Shown here piece after piece: positions 17,006 through 25,769 of a stretch of 64,000 nt of DNA (position 1 is its first letter; each line of letters opens with the position of its first letter). This DNA is from Cupriavidus basilensis (lineage in GTDB: Bacteria > Pseudomonadota > Gammaproteobacteria > Burkholderiales > Burkholderiaceae). Below the pieces are notes generated by a model. The model was not told the DNA's origin, did not search any database, and was given only the letters and a program-made list of their open reading frames with translations. Both the position numbers and the translations under genes were made by a program. The DNA lies in NCBI RefSeq assembly GCF_000876015.1, contig NZ_BBQM01000013.1:236015-300014 (forward strand), written 5' to 3'.

Positions 17006-17620
17006 GTGAAGCCCAGGAGAACGCGCGAGCACAGCACGTCCAACGCCGAGATGTCCGCGCAGACCAAGGCCGGGATCCTGAACGCCGCGATCGCGTGCCT
17101 GGCCGAGCTCGGCTACGCCGGCACCACGATTTCGGAAATTGCCGATCGCGTCGGCCTGACGCGCGCGGCCCTGATTTACCATTTCGAGAGTAAACACGCG
17201 CTGATGGCGGCCGTGATCGACGCCATCTACGACGAGATGGCGGCGCGCTTCGCCGCCGCGGCGCCGCCGTTCCTGGCGCCGCGCGAGCGCCTGCTGGCCT
17301 TGCTCGACTCCGCCGGCAACCACGCCTCGTCGGTCAACCAGATCGCGCTGCTCGAGCTGCTGCTCGCGGCGCGCCGCGACCCGGGCTTCCAGGCCGAGGT
17401 GCTGCCGGCCATCGCGCAGCGCGAGGCCGCGTTCGACGGCGCCTGGCGCGAGGCCATCGGCGGCCTGCCCAACGCGCCGCGCCTGGAGATGCTGCGCGAC
17501 CTCAGCGTCGCGGTGCTGCGCGGCGTCACCATCGGCCGCTCGCTCGGCCATGACGTGGTCCGCATCGACCACCAGCTCGCGGAGCTGCGCCGCCTGTTCG
17601 TCGAAGCCATCACGCCCTAG
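17006..17620 (+). CDS. TetR/AcrR-family transcriptional regulator
   Basis: A 204-residue repressor with an N-terminal TetR helix-turn-helix: KAGILNAAIACLAELGYAG followed by TTISEIADRVGLTRAALIYH and FESKHALMAAVID. The C-terminal ligand-binding domain is helical, with no recognised ligand motif. The start is uncertain: GTG at 17006 has GGAG six bases upstream and is preferred; an ATG at 17051 would give a shorter protein, and a TTG at 16976 is less likely. It is divergent from the GH5-porin-esterase genes and upstream of the sulfatase operon, so it probably represses one or both sets until a glycoside or sulfated glycoside is present. Confidence 0.88.
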   Translation: MKPRRTREHSTSNAEMSAQTKAGILNAAIACLAELGYAGTTISEIADRVGLTRAALIYHFESKHALMAAVIDAIYDEMAARFAAAAPPFLAPRERLLALLDSAGNHASSVNQIALLELLLAARRDPGFQAEVLPAIAQREAAFDGAWREAIGGLPNAPRLEMLRDLSVAVLRGVTIGRSLGHDVVRIDHQLAELRRLFVEAITP

Positions 17621-17660
17621 GCGGCGGGCGCGCCGTTCAGGGTTTGTCCCGGTTGTCCAT

Positions 17661-17690
17661 GATATTTACTGATGTGATAGTAAATTATCG
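17661..17690. promoter_or_regulatory. Long inverted repeat upstream of the sulfatase operon, candidate operator
   Basis: ATTTACT-GATGTGAT-AGTAAAT is a perfect 7-base-arm inverted repeat (17664-17685), and the flanks GATA and TATC extend it with one base offset. It lies about 40 bases after the TetR gene and about 105 bases before the FGE start, in an AT-rich island, so it probably overlaps the promoter of the FGE-sulfatase operon. It differs from the palindrome at 16902, so a different regulator may bind here. Confidence 0.55.
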
Positions 17691-17791
17691 ACGGCGCGGT
17701 GGCGCCGCCGCGACCGCAGCCGCGGCCGGCCCCGTGCCGCCGCGGTCCGCTCATGCCGGCATGGCGCCGGCGCCATGACCGGAAATGCCAC

Positions 17792-19015
17792 ATGCCCGCA
17801 CGATCCTCGCGTTTTCGTCCGGTAGTCCCGATTGCCGCGCTCGCGGTGGTGGCCGCCGCCATCGGCATCGCCGGCGGCGGCGTCGCGTCGCTCGCCGGCA
17901 CGCGCGCCGCGCCGGGCGGCCCGGCCGCTCCGCAAGCCATCGTCGGCGACGGTCTCCACGGCCCGCGCGGCATGGCGTGGATTCCCGGCGGCCGGTTCAT
18001 GATGGGCAGCGACCACGAATTCGCGCAGGCCAACGAGCGCCCCGCGCACGAGACGCGCGTCAGCGGATTCTGGATGGACGTGCATCACGTGACCAACGCC
18101 GAGTTCCGCGCGTTCGTGGCGGCCACCGGCTACGTCACCAGCGCGGAGAAGGCGCCCGGCTGGGACGCGCTCAAGGGCCAGTTGCCGGCGGGCACGCCGC
18201 GCCCGCCGGACGGCGCGCTGGTGCCCGGCGGGCTGGTCTTCGTCGGCACCGAGCGGCCGGTGCCGCTGCACGATTATTCGCGCTGGTGGCGCTTCGTCGC
18301 CGGCGCCGACTGGCGGCACCCGGGCGGTCCCGGCAGCGCCATCGCGGGCAAGGACGACCATCCCGTGGTGCAGGTGTCCTGGCAGGACGCGCAGGCCTAT
18401 GCGCGCTGGGCCGGCAAGCGCCTGCCGACCGAAGCCGAGTGGGAGTTCGCCGCGCGCGGCGGACTGGAGCAGGCCACCTACGCCTGGGGCGACCAGTTCG
18501 CGCCGGGCGGCCGGCAGATGGCCAACGTCTGGCAGGGCCGGCAGCCGCAGCCGTTCCCGGTGGTCAGCCCCAGGGCCGGCGGCGCGGCCGGCACCAGCGC
18601 GGCGGGCACGTTCCCGGCCAACGGCTACGGGCTCTACGACATGACCGGCAATGCCTGGCAATGGGTGGCCGACTGGTATCGCGCCGACCAGTTCCGGCGC
18701 GTGGCGCGCGCGGGCCGCGTCGAGGCCGACCCGCGCGGCCCGGACCATAGCTGGGATGCCGCCGGCGTGCCCGCGCGCGCGCCGAAGCGCGTGATGCGCG
18801 GCGGCTCGTTCCTCTGCAGCCAGGACTATTGCCTGAGCTACCGCCCGAGCGCGCGGCAGGGGACCGATCCGGACAGCAGCATGTCGCACCTGGGCTTCCG
18901 GCTGGCGCTGGACGAGGCCGCGTGGCAGGCGCAGCGGGCCGCGCAACAAGCGGCACCGCAAGCCGCGCCACAGTCCGCACCACAGGCTGCACGACAGTCC
19001 GCCGCCGGCGGCTGA
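17792..19015 (+). CDS. Formylglycine-generating enzyme (SUMF1/FGE family), membrane-anchored
   Basis: A 407-residue sulfatase-modifying enzyme. It converts the active-site Cys of sulfatases to formylglycine using oxygen. The two catalytic cysteines are present: Cys342 and Cys347 in GGSFLCSQDYC, with the same spacing as human Cys336/Cys341. Other family motifs are MAWIPGGRFMMGSDHEF, HPVVQVSWQDAQAYARW, GKRLPTEAEWEFAARGG, NGYGLYDMTGNAWQWV and HLGFR. The N-terminus has one hydrophobic helix (VVPIAALAVVAAAIGIAGGGVASLA) after basic residues, so the domain probably sits in the periplasm, unlike typical cytosolic bacterial FGE. A Gln/Ala/Pro repeat forms the tail (QAAPQAAPQSAPQAARQ). Two Cys-type sulfatases follow directly. 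Confidence 0.92.
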   Translation: MPARSSRFRPVVPIAALAVVAAAIGIAGGGVASLAGTRAAPGGPAAPQAIVGDGLHGPRGMAWIPGGRFMMGSDHEFAQANERPAHETRVSGFWMDVHHVTNAEFRAFVAATGYVTSAEKAPGWDALKGQLPAGTPRPPDGALVPGGLVFVGTERPVPLHDYSRWWRFVAGADWRHPGGPGSAIAGKDDHPVVQVSWQDAQAYARWAGKRLPTEAEWEFAARGGLEQATYAWGDQFAPGGRQMANVWQGRQPQPFPVVSPRAGGAAGTSAAGTFPANGYGLYDMTGNAWQWVADWYRADQFRRVARAGRVEADPRGPDHSWDAAGVPARAPKRVMRGGSFLCSQDYCLSYRPSARQGTDPDSSMSHLGFRLALDEAAWQAQRAAQQAAPQAAPQSAPQAARQSAAGG

Positions 19016-19073
19016 AGCGCGCGCCGGCGCGGACCCCTCCGCCCCAACCAGCCGACACGGGAGGCATCACCGC

Positions 19074-20885
19074 ATGAATCCACGCAACCGCATGAGGGCC
19101 GCGCGCGCCGGCCTGGCCCGCGCGCTGCGCCACGCCGCGCGCTGGGCCGCCCTGCCGCTGCTCCTGTGCGCGGGCACGCCGCACGCGCAGCCGCAGCCGC
19201 AAGCCCGGCCGAACATCCTCTGGATCACAGTGGAAGACATCACCACGCTGATCGGCGCGTATGGCGACCGCGCGGCCAGCACGCCGAACATCGACCAGCT
19301 GGCCCGCGAGGGCGTGCTCTACACCCACGCCTACCAGACCGCCGGCGTGTGCGCGCCCGCGCGCGCGGCCATGATCACCGGCACCTACCCGACCTCGGTG
19401 GGCGCGCACCACATGCGCACCGGCAGCGCGGAGCTGCCCGGCGGCGCCGCCCGGCCCAGGCCGGAAGGCATTCCCGCGAGCTATTCGGTGGTGCTGCCGC
19501 CGCAGGTCAAGGCGTTCCCCGAGCATCTGCGCAAGGCCGGCTACTACACCACCAACAACCAGAAAGAGGACTACCAGTTCGAGGCGCCCGTCACCGTGTG
19601 GGACGAAAGCGGCCCGGCCGCGTCCTACCGCAACCGCCCCGCGGGCAAGCCCTTCTTCGCGGTCTACAACTTCTTCCTGACCCACGAGGCGATGGTGGCC
19701 CTGCGCAAGGACGCGCTGCTGGCGGAGCCGGCCGCGGTGGCGGTGCCGCCGGTCTTCCCCGACACCGCGGCGGTGCGCGGCGACATCGCCCGCATGTACA
19801 CCAATATCGCGCTGATGGACCGGCAGGTCGGCGAGCTGGTCCGCATGCTCAAGGACGACGGCGTGTACGACGACACCGCCATCTTCTTCCTGGCCGACAA
19901 CGGCGGCAGCCTGCCGTGGATGAAGCGCGAAGTGCTCGAGCGCGGCACGCGCGTGCCGCTGATCGTGCGGCTGCCCGGCGGCCGGCGCGCCGGCACGCGC
20001 AGCGACGCGCTGGTCAGCGGCGTCGACCTCGCGCCGACCGTGCTGTCGCTGGCCGGCGTGCCGGTGCCCGGCTACATGCAGGGTCAGGCGTTCCTCGGCG
20101 GGCCGCCGGCGCAGGCGCCGCGCAAGTACGTATTCGCCGCGCGCGACCGCATGGATACCGAGTACGACCGCGTGCGCATGGTGCGCGACGCGCGCTACCG
20201 CTACCTGCGCAACTACATGCCGGACAAGCCGTATTACCAGAACCTGCGCTTTCGCCTGATGCTGCCGATGATGCAGGACATCCTGCGGCAGCGCGACGCC
20301 GGCACGCTGTCGGCCGCGCAGGCGGCGTGGTTCGGGCCCAAGCCCGCCGAGGAACTCTACGACGCCGAGCAGGACCCGTGGGAGCAGCGCAACCTGGCCG
20401 GCGACCCGCGCTACCAGGACAAGCTCGCCGAACTCCGGCAGGCCCTCGACGCCTGGACCATGCAGTACGGCGACCTCGGCGCCGTGCCGGAGCGCGACAT
20501 GCTGGCGCGCATGTGGCACGGCGCGAGCGAGCCGCCCGCGACCGCCACGCCCGAGGTGATCGCGGTGGCCGACGGCGTGCGCATCGCGTGCGGCACCGAC
20601 GGGGCGTCGATCGGCTACTGGATCGAGCGCGCCGCCGCGCCGCCGCCCGCCGCCCACATCGTGCAGAGCTGGGACTACGAGCGCCTGGCCGGCGAACTGT
20701 TCGGCGGCAACTTCGCCCGGCTCGGCGACAAGCGCCCGGCCGCGCCCGCGTGGACGGTCTACGGCGGCGAGGTCATCCCGCTCGCGCCGGGCGAGATCCT
20801 CCACGTCGACGCGATGCGCATCGGTTATCGCGCGGCGCGCGTCGACTACGCCGACGGCCGCGCGGTCGTGCCGCCGGCGCGCTGA
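19074..20885 (+). CDS. Cys-type sulfatase 1, exported
   Basis: A 603-residue alkaline-phosphatase-superfamily sulfatase. A signal peptide (ALPLLLCAGTPHA) is followed by NILWITVEDITTLIGAYGDR, the N-terminal metal-binding strand of the family (although DD is replaced by ED). The formylglycine motif is Cys93 in CAPARAAMITG. Further signatures are NQKEDYQ, FFLADNGGSLPWMKRE and DLAPTVLSLAGV, and a C-terminal all-beta/unknown domain. It needs the FGE encoded immediately upstream. The likely substrate is a sulfated glycan or glycolipid; sequence does not tell which. Confidence 0.92.
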   Translation: MNPRNRMRAARAGLARALRHAARWAALPLLLCAGTPHAQPQPQARPNILWITVEDITTLIGAYGDRAASTPNIDQLAREGVLYTHAYQTAGVCAPARAAMITGTYPTSVGAHHMRTGSAELPGGAARPRPEGIPASYSVVLPPQVKAFPEHLRKAGYYTTNNQKEDYQFEAPVTVWDESGPAASYRNRPAGKPFFAVYNFFLTHEAMVALRKDALLAEPAAVAVPPVFPDTAAVRGDIARMYTNIALMDRQVGELVRMLKDDGVYDDTAIFFLADNGGSLPWMKREVLERGTRVPLIVRLPGGRRAGTRSDALVSGVDLAPTVLSLAGVPVPGYMQGQAFLGGPPAQAPRKYVFAARDRMDTEYDRVRMVRDARYRYLRNYMPDKPYYQNLRFRLMLPMMQDILRQRDAGTLSAAQAAWFGPKPAEELYDAEQDPWEQRNLAGDPRYQDKLAELRQALDAWTMQYGDLGAVPERDMLARMWHGASEPPATATPEVIAVADGVRIACGTDGASIGYWIERAAAPPPAAHIVQSWDYERLAGELFGGNFARLGDKRPAAPAWTVYGGEVIPLAPGEILHVDAMRIGYRAARVDYADGRAVVPPAR

Positions 20886-20913
20886 TGCGCGCGTCCTTAT
20901 GCGCGCGTCCTTA
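20886..20913 (+). repeat. Tandem 14-base duplication between sulfatase genes
   Basis: The unit TGCGCGCGTCCTTA occurs twice head to tail, starting at the stop codon of sulfatase 1. It sits just upstream of AAGGAGGG (20929-20936), the strong ribosome-binding site of sulfatase 2. A slippage duplication is the simplest reading. Confidence 0.7.
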
Positions 20914-20943
20914 TCCGCCAACAGAGGCAAGGAGGGAAAACCC

Positions 20944-22620
20944 ATGACAATCCGTTCGCGCATGCGCGCCGCCGCGCTGCTGGCCGCCGCGTTTGGTGCC
21001 GTGTTTGGCGCCGCGTTTGCCACCGCATCCGGCGCCGCGCCCGACGCGGCGCGGGCCGCGGCACAGACGCCCGCACGAGCGCTCGCACGAGCGCCCGCAC
21101 AAGCGCCCGCACGGACAGCCGCGCCGACGCGCCCCAACATCGTCGTGCTGGTCGCCGACGACCTCGGCTGGGGCGATCTCGGCAGCTACGGCCATCCGGT
21201 GTTCCGCACGCCCAACCTGGACCGCATGGCGGCCGAGGGCCAGCGCTGGACCAATTTCTACGTGAGCTCGCCGGTCTGCTCGCCGAGCCGCGGCGCCATG
21301 CTGACCGGCCGCGTCGAAACCCGCACGGGCCTGTACGGCGTGGTCAACACGGTGCAGATCGAGGACGATCCCTACGGCTTCCCGGACCGGGAGACGACCG
21401 TCGCCAGCCTGCTGCGCGATGCCGGCTACGCCACCGCCCTGTTCGGCAAGTGGCATCTCGGCGACGCGCCGCGCGCCTACCCGACCCGCCACGGCTTCGA
21501 TTCCTGGTGGGGCACGCCGATGTCGAACGACGCCTACTTCATCGGCGGCGTGTCCACCAGCGAGCTGCGGCGCCGCTACGCGGCCGGCGAGTCGCCGCTG
21601 GCGCTGTTCTCGCTGTACTACGAGCAGGCCACCGCGAGCTTCCGCCATCCCAGGAGCGAGTACTGGAACCTGCCGCTGATCCGCAGCGAGCGGATCGCGA
21701 AGGCGGGCGGGGCCGGCTATCGCGACGAGGTCATCGAGCGGCCGATCGACCAGCGGCAGTACAACCGGCGGCTGACCGACCAGGTGGTCGGCTTCGTCGG
21801 CGGGAAGCACGACAAGCCGTTCCTGGCCTGGGTCGGCTACGAGAAGCCGCACCTGCCGCACCTGCCGGCGCCGGAGTTCGCCGGCAGCAGCAAGGGCGGC
21901 CCGGTGGGCGACGCCATCGCGGAGCTCGACCACAGCGTGGGGCGCGTGCTCGATGCGCTGCGGCGCAGCGGCAACGCCAAGGACACCGTGGTCGTGTTCG
22001 TCTCCGACAACGGCCCCTGGATCCTGTATGAAGACATGGTGGGCTCGGCCGGCATCCTGCGCGACGGCAAGGCATCCACCTATGAAGGCGGCGCGCGCGT
22101 GCCGGCGCTGTTCTGGTGGCCCGGCACGATCCGCCCGGCCGTGGTCGACGGCATCGGCGCGACCTACGACTTCCTGCCGACCCTGGTCGCGCTGGCCGGG
22201 GCGAGGCTGCCCGACGCGGCCATCGACGGCGTCGACCTCGGGCCGGCCCTGCGCGGGCGCGCGCCGAGCGCGCGCCAGGTGCTGCCGTACTACTACAAGG
22301 GCCGGCTGCAGGCGTGGCGCGACGGCGACTGGAAGCTCAATCTCTACGAAACCAGCGGACGCCCGGGCGGCCCGCAGCGCAAGCTGGACAAGCCCACGCT
22401 CTATCACCTCGGCCGCGATCCCGCGGAGAAATACGATCAGGCGGCGGCCGAGCCGGCGATTGCCGAACGGCTGGCGCGCGCGGCGCTGGCCTTCGAGGCA
22501 TCGATCGCCAGGGCCGAGCCGGAGTTCGACCGCGTCAATGCGGCATTCGCGGCATTCGCGCCGCCGGCGGCCGGCGGCGCGGAGCCGAAGCGGAGTTCAG
22601 ACGGAGTCGAAGCGAAGTAA
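20944..22620 (+). CDS. Cys-type arylsulfatase 2, exported
   Basis: A 558-residue sulfatase with a long Ala-rich signal region (RAAALLAAAFGAVFGAAFA) and an Ala/Arg/Pro/Thr repeat linker before the catalytic domain. Family motifs are NIVVLVADDLGWGDLGSYGHP (metal-binding DD), the formylglycine site Cys112 in CSPSRGAMLTGR, then FGKWHLGD, GYEKPHLPH, VSDNGPW and GARVPALFWWPG. It belongs to the arylsulfatase/N-acetylgalactosamine-6-sulfatase-like group. It is translated from AAGGAGGG and forms one operon with the FGE and sulfatase 1. C-terminal residues EPKRSSDGVEAK look unstructured. Confidence 0.92.
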   Translation: MTIRSRMRAAALLAAAFGAVFGAAFATASGAAPDAARAAAQTPARALARAPAQAPARTAAPTRPNIVVLVADDLGWGDLGSYGHPVFRTPNLDRMAAEGQRWTNFYVSSPVCSPSRGAMLTGRVETRTGLYGVVNTVQIEDDPYGFPDRETTVASLLRDAGYATALFGKWHLGDAPRAYPTRHGFDSWWGTPMSNDAYFIGGVSTSELRRRYAAGESPLALFSLYYEQATASFRHPRSEYWNLPLIRSERIAKAGGAGYRDEVIERPIDQRQYNRRLTDQVVGFVGGKHDKPFLAWVGYEKPHLPHLPAPEFAGSSKGGPVGDAIAELDHSVGRVLDALRRSGNAKDTVVVFVSDNGPWILYEDMVGSAGILRDGKASTYEGGARVPALFWWPGTIRPAVVDGIGATYDFLPTLVALAGARLPDAAIDGVDLGPALRGRAPSARQVLPYYYKGRLQAWRDGDWKLNLYETSGRPGGPQRKLDKPTLYHLGRDPAEKYDQAAAEPAIAERLARAALAFEASIARAEPEFDRVNAAFAAFAPPAAGGAEPKRSSDGVEAK

Positions 22621-22676
22621 CAGTGCAGCAGAAGTGAAATCGAAGCGCAACCGAAACGAAAAAGGAGACGAGGAAC

Positions 22677-23105
22677 ATGCAGAGGAAGATATCGCTCATG
22701 CAGTGCGCGGCCGCCCTGCTGGCATGCGCGGCCGGCGCGGCCAGCGCGGGAGACCTGAAGGTGGTGGTCCGCAACGTCCAGGGCAGCGAGGGCACGGTGC
22801 GCGTGGGACTGTTCAACAATGCCGGCGAGTTTCCGAAAGGCCCGCTGTTCCGGGGCCAGGAGCAGGCCGCCGCGCCGGGCGAGGTCGTCGTGATGTTCAA
22901 GGACCTGCCGGCCGGCGATTATGCGATCATCGCGTACCAGGACAGGAACGGCAACGGCGACCTCGACAAGAACGTCATCGGGATCCCGGTCGAGCCGCTG
23001 GGTTTTTCCCGCGGCGCGTGGATCACGAGCGGCCCGCCGGCCTTTGGCGAGGCGAAGTTTTCCTTCGACGGCGCCAGCCAGACCCAGGCCGTCGGGCTGC
23101 GCTAG
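22677..23105 (+). CDS. Exported DUF2141 family protein
   Basis: A 142-residue protein with a clear signal peptide (MQRKISLMQCAAALLACAAGAASA|GDLKVVV) and a single small beta domain of the DUF2141 type, with the family-typical LPAGDYAIIAYQDRNGNGDLDKNVIGIPVEPLGFS. The DRNGNGDLD loop resembles a calcium-binding loop. It is the fourth gene of the sulfatase operon, 56 bases after sulfatase 2. Its role is unknown; a periplasmic accessory or carbohydrate-binding function is possible. Confidence 0.88.
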   Translation: MQRKISLMQCAAALLACAAGAASAGDLKVVVRNVQGSEGTVRVGLFNNAGEFPKGPLFRGQEQAAAPGEVVVMFKDLPAGDYAIIAYQDRNGNGDLDKNVIGIPVEPLGFSRGAWITSGPPAFGEAKFSFDGASQTQAVGLR

Positions 23106-23179
23106 GCGCGGCGGGGCGGGCCGCGCGGGGCGGCGCCGCATTGTTTCATGTTGGATCGGATCAGCAGCAGAGGAAGTTC

Positions 23180-23488
23180 ATGACGGCAGAAATCAGCGGC
23201 CAGTGGGATTGCGTCTCGCAGACGCCCAACGGCGAGCAGCACTCGGTGCTCACCATCGTCGGCACCGGCGCCGGCACCTTCGGCGGCACCAACGCGAGCG
23301 AGAAGGCCTCGGTCGAGGTCACCGACGGCGAACTGGACGGCGACCGCGTGAGCTTCAGGATGAAGCTCACCTCGCCGCTGCCGCTGTCGCTCAAGGTGGA
23401 GGCCGTGCTGGCCGGCGACACGCTCGAAGGCACCATCGCCGCCGGCATGTTCGGGCGCTTCCCGATGCGGGCCACGCGCAGGGCCTGA
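23180..23488 (+). CDS. Small conserved beta-rich protein, function unknown
   Basis: A 102-residue cytoplasmic-looking protein without signal peptide. Its pattern (GQWDCVSQTPNGEQHSVLT ... DGELDGDRVSFRMKL ... AGDTLEGTIAAG ... FGRFPMRATR) is that of small lipocalin-like beta-barrel domains that often accompany hydrolases, but I cannot name a family with certainty. The start follows AGGAAG by four bases. It is the last gene of the sulfatase operon and ends 34 bases before the convergent wzc gene. Confidence 0.75.
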   Translation: MTAEISGQWDCVSQTPNGEQHSVLTIVGTGAGTFGGTNASEKASVEVTDGELDGDRVSFRMKLTSPLPLSLKVEAVLAGDTLEGTIAAGMFGRFPMRATRRA

Positions 23489-23522
23489 GCGCGCCCGCCG
23501 TGCCCGCCGCGCGCCGGCGCGG

Positions 23523-25769
23523 TCAGCGGCCCTGCACCACCTCCGCGTCCTGGTAGCGGTAGCTCAGGTAGCGGTACTTGCCGAAGTTGTAGTGCGCGCG
23601 GTACCAGCGGCCCTGCACGTTCAGGCCGTTGAACAGCACGCCCCTGACCTCGCCGCCGCCCTGCCGGATCGCCTTGCCGGCCGCCTCGAGCTCGTCCATC
23701 GTGGTGGCGTCCGCGCGCGCGACCATGAACACGGCGTCGGCCTTGGTGGCCAGGATGCCGGTGTCGGACGCGGCCAGCACCGGCGGCGTGTCGATCAGCA
23801 CCACGTCGTAGCTCGACTTCAGCGCGGCGAGCAGCGAGTCCATCATCGGGCTGAGCAGCAGGTCGGCGGAATGCGTGGGCAGCGTGCCGGTGGGAATGAA
23901 GTCGAGCCCGGGCACCACCTGCCGGCGCACCGTGTCCTCCACTGGCGCGCCGTGCAGCAGCTCGGTCAGGCCGGGGCCGCGCGCGGTGTCGAAGCGGTGG
24001 TTGAGGTTGCCGCGGCGCAGGTCCGCGTCGATCAGCACCACGCGCTTGCCGCCGGCCGCCAGCACCGCGGCGAAGTTGGCGCAGATGAAGGACTTGCCCA
24101 CGCCCGGCGAGGGGCCCGTGACCAGCACCACCGGATGGCGCGTGCCCAGCAGCGAGAACTGCAAGGCGGTGCGGAAGCTGCGCAGGCTCTCCATCGCCGG
24201 GTCCTCCGGCATGCGGCAGGCCAGCAGCGCGTTGGGTCCGCCCTGCGCCGCCAGGCGCGACTGCTCGGGGCTGAACGGGATCGTGGAGTAGACCGTGAAG
24301 CCGGTCTGGTTCTCGATGTCGTCGGCCTCGGACACGGCGCCGTCGAGCAGGTGGCGCAGGAACACCACGATCAGCGCGCCGGCCGTGCCGAGCAGCGCGG
24401 CGAACATCACCAGCAGCTTGCGGTCGGGCCGCACCGGCTGCAGCGGCACCTCGGCCGGGTCGACCAGGCGCGCGGTGCCGACCTTGCTGGCCTTGGTCAG
24501 GCGCAGTTGCTGCGCGTCGTTGAGCAGGGTCTGGTACATCTCGGTGCTGACCTTGACGTCGCGCATCAGCCGCACCACGTTCTGCTCCACCTCGGGCAGC
24601 TTCTGGATGCGCGTGGTCACGGCGGCCAGCGCGGTGTTCAGGCTGCCGATCTGCTCGTCGATGATGCCGATGCTCGGATGGTTGCCGGTGAAGCGCGTCA
24701 CCAGTTCCTGGCGCTTCTGGCGCAGCTCCTGCAGGCGGGTCTGGAGCTGCACCGACTGCGCCAGGATCAGCCGCGACTCCTCGGTCAGGTCGATGGTGCC
24801 GCGCTGGTTGCGCAGCGCGTTGTAGCGCGTCTCGGCGGTCTCCACCTGCTGCTTGACCTGCGGCAGCTGCTGCTCGAGGAAGGCCAGCGATTTCTCCGCC
24901 TCCTCCGCCCGGCGGCGCACGTTCTGGTCCACGTACTCGGTGCCGATCTCGTTGAGCGTGGCGGCGATCAGGTCGGGGTCGGGGCCTTCGAGGGTGATGC
25001 CGATCACGCCGCTGGACTTGCCGCGCTCGGAGATCTGCAGGGTCTGCTGCAGCATTGCGATCGCGTTGGCGCGCGGCACCCGCGTCACCGTGAATTCGGC
25101 GCCGGGCCGCGCGTCGAGCTCGGCCACCACGATCTCGACGTTGCCGCGCGCGGTCGGCGCCAGCAGCGGCTGGCCCACGGTGCCGGTGGCGCCCTTGTCG
25201 TCGCCGTCGACGGCCAGGCGGTAGCGCTGGCCGTCGAGCGCGGTGATCCGCATGCGCTTGCCTTCCAGGCGCGCCGGCACGTCGAGCCGCGTCACCGCGA
25301 TGTGCTCGTCGCCCCAGACGAAGCCGCCCCAGCCGAGCAGCCCGGGCTCGGACAGCCCCGGGTTGTAGCGCGCCAGCGGCTGGCCGATGAGCGGGAAGTA
25401 GCGCGGCCGCGCGTCGATGAACAGGCGCAGGTTGTCCACCGCCTTGCCCACCACCATGCGCGAATGCAGCAGCTCGATTTCCGCCGACGCGGCCGGCTTG
25501 ACCTCGAACACGGGCGCGATGCTGGCGGCGAGCTTGCCGCCGGCGTTGCTGTTGCCGGTGTCCTCCACCTGCACCACGATGTCGGCGCGGTAGACCGACC
25601 TGGTGAAGAACGCATAGGTCGCGCCCAGCAGGAAGATCGTGCCGGCCACCGCCACGAAGGTCCAGCGGTAGCGCACCAGGATGTCGAGATAGCCGGTCAG
25701 GTCGATCCCTTTCTCCCGGGCCGGGTGCGGCGAGCCCGGCAGTATGTCGTGCGGATTGATCGTGTTCAT
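23523..25769 (-). CDS. wzc: EPS tyrosine autokinase Wzc (BY-kinase) with C-terminal tyrosine cluster
   Basis: A 748-residue inner-membrane polysaccharide co-polymerase and tyrosine kinase. It has an N-terminal cytoplasmic tip, membrane helix 1 (WTFVAVAGTIFLLGATYAF), a periplasmic Wzz/GNVR domain with coiled coil (LAFLEQQLPQVKQQVETAETR), membrane helix 2 (KLLVMFAALLGTAGALIVVFL) and a kinase domain with Walker A GPSPGVGKSF, A' IDADLRRGN and B LIDTPPVLA. The last 28 residues hold six tyrosines (WYRAHYNFGKYRYLSYRYQ), the autophosphorylation cluster. Its ATG overlaps the wzb stop by four bases. It should work with Wza and the phosphatase Wzb to set polymer length and export. It corresponds to EpsB of Ralstonia. 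Confidence 0.95.
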   Translation of the reverse strand: MNTINPHDILPGSPHPAREKGIDLTGYLDILVRYRWTFVAVAGTIFLLGATYAFFTRSVYRADIVVQVEDTGNSNAGGKLAASIAPVFEVKPAASAEIELLHSRMVVGKAVDNLRLFIDARPRYFPLIGQPLARYNPGLSEPGLLGWGGFVWGDEHIAVTRLDVPARLEGKRMRITALDGQRYRLAVDGDDKGATGTVGQPLLAPTARGNVEIVVAELDARPGAEFTVTRVPRANAIAMLQQTLQISERGKSSGVIGITLEGPDPDLIAATLNEIGTEYVDQNVRRRAEEAEKSLAFLEQQLPQVKQQVETAETRYNALRNQRGTIDLTEESRLILAQSVQLQTRLQELRQKRQELVTRFTGNHPSIGIIDEQIGSLNTALAAVTTRIQKLPEVEQNVVRLMRDVKVSTEMYQTLLNDAQQLRLTKASKVGTARLVDPAEVPLQPVRPDRKLLVMFAALLGTAGALIVVFLRHLLDGAVSEADDIENQTGFTVYSTIPFSPEQSRLAAQGGPNALLACRMPEDPAMESLRSFRTALQFSLLGTRHPVVLVTGPSPGVGKSFICANFAAVLAAGGKRVVLIDADLRRGNLNHRFDTARGPGLTELLHGAPVEDTVRRQVVPGLDFIPTGTLPTHSADLLLSPMMDSLLAALKSSYDVVLIDTPPVLAASDTGILATKADAVFMVARADATTMDELEAAGKAIRQGGGEVRGVLFNGLNVQGRWYRAHYNFGKYRYLSYRYQDAEVVQGR

